A model generated the notes under the pieces. It had not been told where the DNA came from. It saw only the letters and a program-made list of their open reading frames with translations, and searched no databases. A stretch of DNA of 64,000 nt from Stictocephala bisonia. Lineage: Eukaryota; Arthropoda; Insecta; Hemiptera; Membracidae. The stretch is taken from NCBI GenBank assembly GCA_035578905.1, contig JAQJVL010001101.1:191001-255000 (forward strand). Direction: 5' to 3'. This document shows positions 11,545 to 22,254 of the stretch, in pieces. The position numbers were made by a program, and so were the translations under genes. Each line of letters opens with the position of its first letter. Positions within the stretch are counted from its first letter, which is position 1.

Positions 11545-12775
11545 TAAAGACGTATTTTGGGAGGCGTTGGGTAGGTGTGTAGTCTATCAAGACGTATGTT
11601 GGATGGGAGTGAATTCTGTTAAGACGTATGTTGGGTGGGTGGGTAGCCTATCAAGACGTACGTTGGGTGGGAGTGAATTCTGTTAAGACGTATTTTGGGT
11701 GGGTTGGTAGCCTGTGAAGACGTACGTTGGGTGGAAGGGTAGCCTATCAAGACGTATGTTGGGTGGAAGGGTAAACTGCCAAGACGTATTCCACGTGCCA
11801 CGTAGTTTGGGTGAGAGGGTATTCTGTCAAGATGTATGTTGGTTGGGTGGGCAGCCTATCAAGATGTAGACTATGTTGGGGGCGAAGGTAACCTGCCAAG
11901 ACGTATATTGTACGGCAAGGTAGCCTGTAAAGACTATGTTGGGTGGGGAGGGTATCCTTTTAAGACGACTAAAGACGTAAGTTGTGAGGGTGGGTAGCCT
12001 GTGAACACGTATGTCCAGTGGATGGGTAGCCTGTAAAGACGTATGTTGGGTGAGTGGTCGGTTTTTTAAGACGTATGCTGGGTGGGAGTGAAGCCTGTCT
12101 AGACGTACAGTATGTTGGATGTGAGGGTAGCCTGTCATGACGTATGTTGAGTGAGCGAGTGGCCTGTAAAGACTTTTCTTGGTGGATGGGTAGCCTGTGA
12201 TGACGTATAATCGGGGGATGAGTAGCCTGTCAAGGCGTATGTTCGGTAGATGGGTAGGTTGTCAAAACGCATGTTCGGTGGGTGGGTAGCCTGTTAGGAC
12301 GTATTTTGGATGGGTGGGTAGCCTGTTAAGACGTATGTAGTGTTGGAAAGTGGGTCCGCAAAGACAAATGTTGTGTGGGTTGGGAGTGGGTGGGTGTGCT
12401 CGTTAACTATTGTGTTTGGTGGATTGGTGAACTCATAAATTCTTATTTTGGGTGGCTAAGAGGTGTATGAGTGTTGGACTTGTGTTGGTTGGGTAGGCGG
12501 GTGCGTCAATACGTATGTTAGGTTTGGGGGGGGGGGGAGTGCTTGTAAAGTATTTTGTTTTAGGAGTAGGTACTCCAATCAATACGTGTATCGTGTTTAC
12601 AGGTGGGTAGGAGAGTCCGTAAAAACTTGTGTTGTTGTGTAGGTGGGCCTGTCAAAGCTAGGGTTGGACTGGGTAAGTGGGGCCTTCAAGACATATGTTG
12701 GGTGAGTATGGGGTGGGTGGGAGTGCTTGTCATGATTTGTGTTAGGTGGAGGTAGGTGAGTGGATTTATGTGGGT
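11545..12775 (-). repeat. Degenerate minisatellite, about 30-35 bp unit
   Basis: Dozens of diverged units built around aagacgtatgttgggtgggt then gggtagcctgtca. Units toward 12775 are more diverged, and a G run lies at about 12526-12538. The G-rich core acgtatgttgggtgggtggg resembles, but is not the same as, the shared core of the other arrays. Divergence between units suggests an old array. Confidence 0.85.
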
Positions 12776-12875
12776 AGCATCACTTGTAACAGCTATTAAA
12801 TTAAACAACGGAATGTAATCACATTTAGATGTTGCAGAAATGAAATATTGGTTCAATACAAATGTCTTCAATAAA

Positions 12876-13060
12876 TTATGACTTCACAAACTTGTGTTTA
12901 ACTAGGTAGAAGTTGAGTGTTTCTTCATCATTGTTATCTGCACGCCAAGTGACACATTCTCGTTTTTCTGCTTCATTTCTGTTGATTTTCTCTTTACTTC
13001 TGTCAGTGGTGTTCGACGAGGATACGGTCCACACGGAGCCTGCGTAAACTATCGGGGCCC
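12876..13060 (-). CDS. Candidate terminal coding exon, unidentified
   Basis: On the minus strand a pyrimidine-rich acceptor (cccctttacatgcag, AG at 13061-13062) precedes an open frame of about 60 codons ending at a stop at 12876. The peptide begins GAPIVYAGSVWTVSSS and ends NFYLVKHKFVKS, with mixed, non-repetitive composition. The same frame is also open back to an ATG at 13085. The segment is more GC-rich than its surroundings. It could equally be a chance frame. No family recognised; transcript data would decide. Confidence 0.25.
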
Positions 13061-13099
13061 CTGCATGTAAAGGGGTAAAATTCATTTATTCGTTTATTC

Positions 13100-13200
13100 A
13101 TTTATTCATGTTATTGGCGTGACGTCACAGGGAGAGACAGTCGGCAGTCGCCGCGCTCCATTAGTAACTTCCACAGTGTTTCCTATTTAATGTTTACTTG
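13100..13200. promoter_or_regulatory. GC-rich patch with a perfect CRE palindrome
   Basis: TGACGTCA at 13120-13127 is the full palindromic cAMP response element consensus. It is followed by CpG-containing sequence (ggcagtcgccgcgctcc) in an otherwise AT-rich area. This could be a promoter or 5' exon for either direction. It lies 5' of the candidate minus exon at 12876-13060. Functional assignment is inference. Confidence 0.3.
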
Positions 13201-13204
13201 TAGG

Positions 13205-14187
13205 CATAAGAACGATAAACTGAAACGTACGGTACGTAGTTACTGCCTCAGGGTTTATTTTTAATTTTAGTTTTGATTTGTATTTATTATGAGTTTGAGG
13301 AAATAAATAAATAAACATCTTTGTAATTGGACGCTATCATGAAAGTTTGCACTGTTTGAGCGATTTCAGGTTTTCTTCTTTTGTTGTCATTACTTCAATG
13401 TTTGCTCCCTTGTAAGTTACGTCGGATCGTACATAGGCCTACTTAACTAAAATATTTACACACTTCTCTGTTTTATAATAGAGCTCTCTTTGTCTTTAGG
13501 TAAGCACATTGTTGTTTGCTTATTCCTGATGTCCCAGTGCCTAATTTTACTTCGATACTATCTAAATACCTGTGGTGAGGCAGAGTTAGAATTGACTATT
13601 GCGAAAAGCTATATAACCTGCAAGACAAGTAAAACAAAATGTACATGCCCATACTAACAACTTTCTTGAATATCGGGGTGATTTTGCTACAATGAGTCCA
13701 AGTTTATCGACGTACTCGACTTTTAATTTATCATTGGCGTTAATGTTTTCCAAAAATTTACACTTATTTAATGTTTCAGACAGCTTTATAAGAGTTGAAA
13801 AATGTATTCGTTATTTTATTGCTCTCTTGAGAGAATAATTTATTCGACGAATCCAGAATTAACTTGGACCACATTAGTTGAGCCTACTATTCAAAGCCTA
13901 TGTTCACTTATATCTACATTCTTATAATACACTTTAGTTTGCATCAGATTATTTACACATACAGCAAATAAAACTGTAGGTGACCCTTCCTCAACAATGT
14001 TTAACTCATAAAATGTTAGAGCCTACTTTGTTTTTATCGTTAAATATCAAATATCTTAATTTATTCTGATATTGTTTCATAACATTTCATCTAAATTCAG
14101 CAAAGTTTAGTATATTGTCTTTCCTAGCATTTCTATATCTTTCTGTTTTTTATACTATCAATTTCGTGTTGTCTTTTTCGGGTGTCT
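13205..14187. other. AT-rich non-coding stretch
   Basis: No gene or repeat recognised. Confidence 0.45.
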
Positions 14188-14509
14188 TTATTTTTTTGGC
14201 AAGGTTTTAGCTAAGTATGAAGGTAGACCTTTAGAAATGGTGGGATATGCACCATTTTTCCACTTAAGTTTGTCTCTTTTACGAGTTAAAATTGATCTGT
14301 CTGACCTTTTAATGGAATCTTCTCTAATAATGTCCGATTCCGTACAATGATCTTCACATACGACAGAATATGTTGAAAGGTTAAAATTGTCTCTGTGTTT
14401 GGACCGAATCCATTGTTGTTTCAAAGATTCATCAAACAAATTTAAATACTAATTTAATACTACTACGTTTGTAGTTGGGTTTACATCCAGGAATAGAACA
14501 TTTAATAGC
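14188..14509 (-). pseudogene. THAP zinc-finger domain, frameshifted
   Basis: Reading from 14509 leftward, the first frame gives KCSIPGCKPNYKRSS with a C-x4-C pair. A one-base frame change near 14440 leads into DESLKQQWIRS, KHRDNFN and VCEDH, the C-x2-H pair. The spacing of about 42 residues between the pairs fits the C2CH THAP finger. The later NGAYPTISKGLP resembles the AVPTIF box. THAP domains bind DNA in cellular regulators and in P-element-like transposases; which applies here cannot be told. The frameshift, and a Cys in place of the usual Phe after the last His, suggest decay. No second domain follows before the stop at 14188. Confidence 0.65.
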
Positions 14510-14699
14510 ATTTTATATACATATGAATAATATACAGCACTTACTCAATTTTAAAACTCGTAGACTAGACAAAATAGTCTGCATTTTACGTACTAATTTT
14601 AGCACAAACGTATGCCAATAACGATAAAATTGTAACAGTAATAGTAACCCAGTTAAACTGTAGTACGTAAACTATCAATATTGTTGAACACATATTAAT

Positions 14700-14880
14700 A
14701 AGATAAGGCAGTGAAGGAAGGAAGCTCGTCTTGAGTTTGGGTGTGACAGACAGGGCGGCGCGGCAGTACAGATCCGCCGCTCAGCCTGACGTTACACCAG
14801 TGGTGGGGGAACAACATGCAGGCCCGATAGTTCAAGTAGGCGCCGGTCCACAGCCTATGAGCAGATAGATATAAGCCTAG
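14700..14880. promoter_or_regulatory. GC-rich, CpG-containing island
   Basis: A locally GC-rich patch (gacagggcggcgcggcagta, gatccgccgctcagcctgac, gtaggcgccggtccacagcc) in AT-rich surroundings. No long open frame, clear TATA box or initiator could be tied to it. It may be a promoter or untranslated first exon. Confidence 0.25.
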
Positions 14881-16180
14881 GAAGTTATTTCTTAGACCTT
14901 TTTCTTACTATGTGGTACGGGTGAACCCTATAAGACTCATGTCTGGTTGGTGAATTATTGTGATGCTTTCATAACAGTTACTATACTGTACATACTAACT
15001 ATTACTAAATACTGTTTATGAATGGTCCTTTACAAGAAAGGTTATGAAGTAAAATTAGCTGGTCAAGCAACTGATAAATAGTGGTTTTATAACCTTGTAG
15101 TAATACAACTTTATAACATTACTGATAGGCTTCCACGACCGTCACTAATACTGATATTAACTTATGTCGACCACCTCGTGGAGTTATGTACACTATATAC
15201 AATTACTATTGTTGTTTCGCCCAAATTAAGGCCATCTTCAGAACACACAACGTAGTACAAATAATTATATGTTCCACCATACTTTACTAAACAAAGTATA
15301 TTGTCTGAAATAGGAAACTAACTTAACATCTTGTGTATAAGTATTAAAAGTCGTTTGTGTTAGTTTATTGTGTAGCAAATCATGCTAATACATTAAGCTT
15401 GTTTACATGAACGTCTAAATTAATCTAAATGTCAATTCCATGGGTGTTTTTATTGAAGTAGCGAATCCGCGCTTGAAGACAAGTACTATCCTCATTTTTC
15501 TACATTGGACATGAAATTAAATTAAACTTTTCTTGTTTACATATTAACTAACTGTGCAACATAAGGATATGCTTTGAATATGCATCTATGTTAAAAACGC
15601 ACTAAAGCACCACATCCTTTTTACTAACTTTTAACCGTAGTTCAAGGAATTTTGCATTTTTAGTATGAGTTTAAATGTACGTAACAAACTTGATTAAAAT
15701 TTAAATTGGGTAGATTTTTTTATTCTACGAGTATATTAACGTGAACTTTTAAGTCTAGATTAAACAACTATAACATTGCATTTTGATTTTGATTTTTTAA
15801 GTTTACAAAATTGTTTATGATCAATAATTTGAACACTCTTACGTGCAAATAATACCATTAGTACATTAACACGTAGATACATCAAGTACAATAGTATGTT
15901 ATTTTTTTTAATTCCTTAGAAAGATATGTACTATCATACACATATTAAAATTTCTTGACCGAAATGATGAAGTTTCATCACTTTGAACTGATTTACTCAG
16001 ATCTTTATCTCTTCAGTAAACCTTAGTAGGAAACTAACTTTTACTCACGAGGCCAAGTTACCTAATGTTGTTTTTTTCTTGTTTTCGTACTTTGCCCCTG
16101 GTAGAGGAAGAAAATACAGTCAGACAGTTTGAATCAGACAAACCTAATGAGAGGCGAGACATCATGGGGGGGGGGACCTC
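14881..16180. other. AT-rich non-coding stretch
   Basis: No gene or repeat recognised. Confidence 0.45.
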
Positions 16181-16189
16181 TGTATTTGT

Positions 16190-17515
16190 ATGGGTGGGTG
16201 GGTGGGTTACTATCACTGTATGTGTATGCGTGGGCGGGTGGGTTACTACTACTGTATGTGTATGGTGGGCAGGTGGGTTACTACCACTGTATGTGTATGG
16301 TGGGTGGGTGGGTTACTATCACTGTATGTGTATGGTGGGTGGGTGGGTTACTACCACTGTATGTGTATGGTGGGTGGGTGGGTTACTATCACTGTATGTG
16401 TATGCTGGGCGGGTGGGTTACTACCACTGTATGTGTATGCGTGGGCGGGTGGGTTACTATCACTGTATGTGTATGGTGGGCAGGTGGGTTACTGTCACTG
16501 TATGTGTATGCGTGGGTGGGTGGGTTACTACCACTATATGTGTATGGTGGGCAGGTGGGTTACTATCACTGTATGTGTATGGTGGGCCGGTGGGTTACTA
16601 CCACTGTATGTGTATGGTGGGTGGGTGGGTTACTATCACTGTATGTGTATGCGTGGGCGGGTGGGTTACTATCACTGTATGTGTATGCGTGGGCGGGTGG
16701 GTTACTACTACTGTATGTGTATGGTGGGCAGGTGGGTTACTACCACTGTATGTGTATGGTGGGTGGGTGGGTTACTATCACTGTATGTGTATGGTGGGTG
16801 GGTGGGTTACTATCACTGTATGTGTATGCGTGGGCGGGTGGGTTACTACTACTGTATGTGTATGGTGGGCAGGTGGGTTACTACCACTGTATGTGTATGG
16901 TGGGTGGGTGGGTTACTATCACTGTATGTGTATGGTGGGTGGGTGGGTTACTATCACTGTATGTGTATGCTGGGCGGGTGGGTTACTACCACTGTATGTG
17001 TATGGTGGGCAGGTGGGTTACTATCACTGTATGTGTATGGTGGGCCGGTGGGTTACTACCACTGTATGTGTATGGTGGGCAGGTGGGTTACTGTCACTGT
17101 ATGTGTATGGTGGGTGGGTGGGTTACTATCACTGTATGTGTATGGTGGGCAGGTGGGTTACTACCACTGTATGTGTATGGTGGGTGGTTGGGTTACTATC
17201 ACTGTATGTGTATGCGTGGGCGGGTGGGTTACTACCACTGTATGTGTATGGTGGGTGGGTGGGTTACTATCACTGTATGTGTATGCGTGGGCGGGTGGGT
17301 TACTATCACTGTATGTGTATGCGTGGGTGGGTGGGTTACTACCACTGTATGTGTATGGTGGGCAGGTGGGTTACTATCACTGTATGTGTATGGTGGGCCG
17401 GTGGGTTACTACCACTGTATGTGTATGGTGGGCAGGTGGGTTACTGTCACTGTATGTGTATGGTGGGTGGGTGGGTTACTATCACTGTATGTGTATGGTG
17501 GGCAGGTGGGTACTG
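16190..17515 (-). repeat. 35/36 bp shared-core minisatellite with G-quadruplex potential, about 37 copies
   Basis: Units contain tgtatgtgtatggtgggtgg or tgtatgtgtatgcgtgggcg, joined by gtgggttactatcac or gtgggttactaccac. The one-base length difference between unit types keeps all three plus-strand frames free of stops for more than 1.3 kb, so long artificial frames appear. About eleven units contain GGTGGGTGGGTGGG on the plus strand, a textbook intramolecular G-quadruplex sequence. Variant order (ggtgggc, ggtgggtgg, gcgtgggc) repeats in blocks, pointing to multi-unit duplications. Confidence 0.97.
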
Positions 17516-17752
17516 TATTAGCAGTACAGTCTTAATTGTACTGTGGAAAAGACCCATACAATTAAGATCGTGTTGACATTTGAAGGGATGATAGCACTAG
17601 GCCAGTTGTAGGCGCATTATGTTCCCTGATTTTGGCGATTTAAGTTATATACAAAAGATTCTGCTGTGTTTAGTTAGCTTTTGTGTTAGGGGTGTATAAA
17701 TATATATTCTCAGAATGTTTATCATAACATTTGATTCGTTATACTACAAAAT

Positions 17753-18203
17753 TGCCAATTCACAAGTGCCAGAATGGAAGTGCCAATCTAAAAGTGCCTG
17801 AGACAGCAAGTTCTCCCTTCTTAGTTATTCGATATCTGTCTAGAATTTCTTCTACGCATTCGATTGAGGTTGGATTTGAAGGTAATTCCTTTAAGCGCTC
17901 ACGCTGAATTTGTTTCCGAATGATTTCTCTTTCGGTAAGTTGAGCTAGAACTGCTTTAGGAACATCTTGCAAACGTCTCATAATTCTGCTGGGAGGCTCT
18001 TCCGGGTGTTCGGACTCATGCCTCTTCATGCTCGTTAGTAAAAGAAGAGCTTGAACTTCCTCTGATTTGGAGCATGATTGTGGGATTCCACATCACCGCC
18101 TTTTTTCACATCAATGTTTCCTCCATCATTGAGAGTGGAGGTTAGGCGAGTAGAGCATTCTCTATGGAATTTGCACCTCCAGTATTTGCTTGCAGCCGAT
18201 GAT
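17753..18203 (-). repeat. Partial tandem duplicate of the MULE-like element
   Basis: The left end, 17753-17812, is repeated at 18204-18262. The following block, 17813-18202, is repeated at about 18491-18880, as far as I can read without a mismatch. The first copy lacks the 228 bp that separate these blocks in the second copy. Near-identity implies a very recent event or an assembly artefact. The joint at tctcccttc looks like template switching or microhomology-mediated repair. Confidence 0.85.
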
Positions 18204-18354
18204 TGCCAATTCACAAGTGCCAGAATGGAAGTGCCAATCTAAAAGTGCCTGAGACAGCAAGTGCCACAAGCCTTAAATGCCATATATTAAAATGCCAATA
18301 ATAAGCCAAAATTTACATACATAACACTGACCCCACTACGGCAAAGAGTTGGTA

Positions 18355-18917
18355 TTACACTGAATGTGCCATCGACATCCATGTCTCTGATCGGAAAAGT
18401 TGTCTTAAATTTTGAGTTGATGAAAACATCATAATCCGACCATCAAGAGTATAATTATCATCTTCGTACGAATCATACAGCAAAACATGTTCTCCCTTCT
18501 TAGTTATTCGATATCTGTCTAGAATTTCTTCTACGCATTCGATTGAGGTTGGATTTGAAGGTAATTCCTTTAAGCGCTCACGCTGAATTTGTTTCCGAAT
18601 GATTTCTCTTTCGGTAAGTTGAGCTAGAACTGCTTTAGGAACATCTTGCAAACGTCTCATAATTCTGCTGGGAGGCTCTTCCGGGTGTTCGGACTCATGC
18701 CTCTTCATGCTCGTTAGTAAAAGAAGAGCTTGAACTTCCTCTGATTTGGAGCATGATTGTGGGATTCCACATCACCGCCTTTTTTCACATCAATGTTTCC
18801 TCCATCATTGAGAGTGGAGGTTAGGCGAGTAGAGCATTCTCTATGGAATTTGCACCTCCAGTATTTGCTTGCAGCCGATGATGAATGTTTGATATAAATA
18901 TGCCCATTATAACACAA
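18355..18917 (-). pseudogene. MULE transposase N-terminal fragment with FLYWCH finger
   Basis: The protein reads from 18917 leftward. A FLYWCH-type zinc finger comes first (SKYWRCKFHRECSTRL, then ESHNHAP), supplying the W-x-C, C and H-x-H ligands. After a one-base frameshift near 18750 follows an alpha-helical region (SRIMRRLQDVPKAVL, LKELPSNPTSIECVEEI), typical of the linker before the MULE catalytic core. LLYDSYEDD and RIMMFSSTQNLRQLF then lead to ETW. A second frameshift separates ETW from DVDGTFSVIPTL, the DGTF motif that carries the first catalytic Asp. The remaining D and E are absent. The copy cannot encode transposase. Confidence 0.75.
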
Positions 18918-19095
18918 ATATGAAGTTTTTCTTTAATTATAAGTTGCACCAAAAATGTTATGTAAAACCAGATCGAAATTTGTATACAACAAATATTTAT
19001 TTGAGGTTTCTATGGTATAATTTGTTACGATCAGTACTTCATTTTTAACAATTATTAGTTTTGGCATTTTTATGATTGGCACTTTTAAATTAATA

Positions 19096-19855
19096 CTTTT
19101 GTATCCTAATCAATTTGATAAACTAATTAAATATCACTATTTACAAGATTTTTATGTGATACAGGTGATATTTTCTTATCAAAATATGTCGTTCAGCGTG
19201 TCATTGTTATTGAAAGACTAAGGCTAAACGGTATTTGAACACAATAAGTTAGAGGACTAAAAGTAAATTACGTATTCTCTAAAAAAAAACGTTTAGTTTA
19301 TATACAATGTAAACAAAACTAACCTAACTACAATATAATTGACTGAAAGTGTGCATATTCACGATCCTTCCGTTTATAATTAATGTAATATAATTACATA
19401 CAAAAACTAAAATGAACAGTCCAAATTGACTCCCTAATGATAAAAGTACATGTATTATGCAACCCACCCATGTGGATGGTGTGGCAATCGATTGGGAAGA
19501 ACGGGGAAAACTGTTATTTCCTTGCTTCGTCACTCTTACATTTGGCTTTAATGCCTGCCTGATTGGCTTATTAACTGTGTTTAACTACGTACAAATGACA
19601 GTGGTATTAAGATAGGGTATTTTAAATGTTAGGAAAGCCTAATTGTTGCCTAATTTTTTTCTATAATTTTTACAATTTAAAATGTTCAGTTTTTACCTAA
19701 ATTCAACCTTAGTTTACTAAAATTTACTAACTTAGGTTTAACATTTACAGTTTCACATTTAAAAATGAATTTAATACAAAATTTACATTAAAATTTTAGC
19801 AATTTTCTTACATAGATACATTACATAGCTTATGTATTTTTAATTATTGTGACAC
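19096..19855. other. AT-rich non-coding stretch
   Basis: No gene recognised. A 69-codon minus-strand frame at 19324-19533 has a hydrophobic stretch but no recognisable family. Confidence 0.4.
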
Positions 19856-19859
19856 ATTA

Positions 19860-20018
19860 TTATTCATCTCCCACTTCAACTTCAGTTGCAATTCCATTAT
19901 TCCCCATTACCAATGACGAACACAGAGAAGGATGTAACAGGCTAAGTTGAGACTGGACAATAGGCTCGTCCAGATTTTGTTCTAAAACTACCCCATCTGT
20001 GAAGATCTTATCAAACCA
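19860..20018 (-). CDS. Candidate terminal coding exon, unidentified
   Basis: On the minus strand a good acceptor (tgttctttattacaatag, AG at 20019-20020) is followed by exactly 52 codons and a TAA at 19860-19862. The peptide starts WFDKIFTDGVVLEQNLDEP and ends GIATEVEVGDE, acidic and soluble-looking, with no repeats. No ATG is needed if this is an internal-to-terminal exon. AT-rich DNA would rarely hold a stop-free run of this composition right after an acceptor, but chance is not excluded. No family recognised. It lies about 550 bp from the divergent candidate first exon at 20573. Confidence 0.35.
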   Translation of the reverse strand, partial: WFDKIFTDGVVLEQNLDEPIVQSQLSLLHPSLCSSLVMGNNGIATEVEVGDE

Positions 20019-20459
20019 CTATTGTAATAAAGAACATAAATTGTGTATTGTTCACTTGTTAATTGGGAAACTCGAGGAAGCTACCGTTCCTAATTGGTCG
20101 GACAAAGGTTATTGTTATAAAAACAGGCCAAACTGTTGATTCGCGGTCTGCCTCTATTTTTGGTACATGTTACACTTTCCAGATTGTTTGTTGAATCTAC
20201 TTTAAGAATGAGAAAAATACATACTCTAGCCCTTTCTTATCTATCAAACATGTATGTATTATTCTTTCAACGTAGGCCTATATGTTTATTTTTGGCCATT
20301 TAAAAGTACATTATATTTGCAACGTTCAAAAGACCAGAGAATTAGAACAAAATATTTCTAGGTTACATACCAAATAAAAGTATACACAGGCAACCTTGAC
20401 AAAGACCTTGACAGTGTCACTAGAATGTCCGCCCAGCTGAGCGATAACGTAACAGGTGT

Positions 20460-20572
20460 TGGAACTGCAAGCTGGAGGCGCGCTCTATCGGCATTCGCTC
20501 GAGTGATCCTCGAGTGTACTGGTCAGTTAGTACTTCGTGAGTGTGAGTGAAGACCGCCACGTCTTCTGTAAC
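20460..20572 (+). promoter_or_regulatory. Candidate promoter and 5' UTR with TCAGTT initiator
   Basis: A GC-rich, CpG-containing patch (ggaggcgcgctctatcggca, cgctcgagtgatcctcgagt) leads to TCAGTT at 20523-20528, matching the arthropod initiator TCAGTY. AGACC at 20551-20555 matches the downstream promoter element core RGWYV but starts at +27 rather than +28 relative to the initiator A. No TATA box was seen. The following 5' UTR would be about 48 nt. Confidence 0.4.
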
Positions 20573-20627
20573 ATGGACGGTCAAATCGCGTCTACCGACC
20601 AGCTACATGATCCAGTCCGACCCCCAG
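20573..20627 (+). CDS. Candidate first coding exon, unidentified gene
   Basis: ATG at 20573 (context gtaacATGG) opens 18 codons plus one base, encoding MDGQIASTDQLHDPVRPP, then the donor CAG|GTATGT (GT at 20628-20629). Short first exons with a consensus donor behind a TCAGT initiator are common in arthropod genes with long introns. No further exon was found downstream in the window, although the rest may lie beyond the repeats. The function is unknown; I do not recognise the peptide. Confidence 0.4.
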
Positions 20628-20639
20628 GTATGTAATTGC

Positions 20640-22170
20640 ATGTAAACAGCATAGAATTATTGTCAAACTTAAATAAATATTCCCTTATTTTTAAACACAT
20701 TCAGTATTTAATTAATCGTGTATTTGGACATCTGACATTTTATTTAACTACGTATTTTATCGATGATTTATTCTTTTAGCTGCCACTTGTGTACACAAAC
20801 AAAAAATACATCTTATCTTTAAATGAAGAATATGCTAATATTTTACAGTTCTCATTAAAAAATACTAGTTTCATTTCCTTGTGTGAAGTTTTGCTGATAA
20901 TCATGAATAAAAAAAGTATGAACATATCAATGTATTAGATTTATTTTTCATTTAGTTTTATTATTGCAAGTGTCATGATTCACCCCACAAAACTCATGAT
21001 TGCATCTTCACCCACAAACTTCCTGTAGAACATCCTCTTTACGCTTCCTGATTAAAAATGCCTCTCATTTGAAGAACCCATGCAGTCTGAAACGACGAAC
21101 ACAGTTTGTTGTGTTGTAAAAGATATGGTGCACAAAAATGGTTAAACTAATTTTTTTTTAACAGTTTAGTGGTTTAAAACAGTTGATACAATATTCATCA
21201 TTACACATTTATAAAATACTATACTTAATATAATTATAGGCAACTATTTAAACAGGGTTTATATTTTAGTTATCTGAAGATAACATATAACGTACGAGTT
21301 ATAACATTTCTACCTCAAACATCCCATTTAGATTCTAAGTTATTCATTAATTTAAATCCAAGTTTTTTTAGTATGTTACACGCTTTTTAATATGGAGATT
21401 GATTTTAACATCTAAATATTATAAAATTGTCAACTTATAATGAGGATGTATACCTATTCCTTTTTTCCATTTTTCCAGAGGCATTTTCAATTTATTATCT
21501 TCATCCAAAAACAAACAAAGAACCTCTAAAACCCACACTCATGTTTTTAACTAGATTATAACCTACACACACACACACACGCACATATATATATTATTTA
21601 CTTATCCATTTGTAAATATTAAAATTTTATTACTTTAGAATTGTTAAAGAGATAAACGTTGACGAATTATCAAATAGAGATGAAGTGAATATGTTTGCCA
21701 AATAGGTCAACAGAATATTACAAATCAAACTAAAAAAATATATTTGTTTCAGTAACAACCGATGATGATGTTTCTTCAGTATTAACGGGTTTAAGTTTTG
21801 AAAAAATTGGCTTCATTATTTAATGTACGTTCATTCATTAGCTTTTCATAAGATGCCTTCATTCATAAATGTCTCTTAATCGAACTTACATTAAGTTAGT
21901 TTACACAAGGTTTTTGGTAAAAATAACGAACCCGATTGGGCACCTAGGATTTTAAACATAAAATATCGATAAAATAACTGCTACAAATAACCTTGGTATA
22001 AGGCAACCACTTTTTGTTCGCTGAGAGGACTATCGTAACAGGAAAAGAAACCTTTTGGAACGACCTCTTGGAACCACTTCATGGAAGAAGACATAATCTT
22101 TGATTCGATAGGCCCCGAATCCCTTACATGTTAACTTCTTAGACCTTGAAACCACTAATGTACTAAAGTA
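20640..22170. other. AT-rich non-coding stretch, possible intron
   Basis: No coding sequence recognised. A short CA/TA microsatellite lies at about 21563-21595. If the exon at 20573 is real, this is the start of its first intron. Confidence 0.45.
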
Positions 22171-22176
22171 AAAAAT

Positions 22177-22250
22177 GAATCACACAAACAGATATTGAAG
22201 GAGAGACAACGCACAATCACACAAACAGATATTGAAGGAGAGACAACGGA
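22177..22250. repeat. Tandem duplication of about 37 bp
   Basis: The string aatcacacaaacagatattg with its continuation aaggagagacaacg occurs twice in a row. This is a recent local duplication at the 3' edge of the Tc1 remnant. Confidence 0.9.
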
Positions 22251-22254
22251 AGGA

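Larger units (their letters stand above)
17753..19095 (-). mobile_element. Internally deleted MULE-like DNA transposon with partial duplication
   Basis: The left side carries several TGCC-containing repeats (aagtgccaatctaaaagtgc at 17778 and again near 18228). The right side, read on the minus strand near 19060-19090, gives aagtgccaatcataaaaatg. This is a 20-odd bp imperfect terminal inverted repeat with subterminal copies. Between them lies the N-terminal third of a MULE transposase with a FLYWCH finger. The rest of the transposase is missing, so the element is a non-autonomous deletion derivative. Outer edges are estimates and no target-site duplication was identified. Confidence 0.6.

Noticed and set aside
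16065..17576. Three overlapping plus-strand frames of 443-503 codons rich in V, G, W, Y and C
   Set aside because: They exist only because the 35/36 bp repeat has no stop codon in any plus frame. The peptides are permutations of one repeat and all three frames are equally open.
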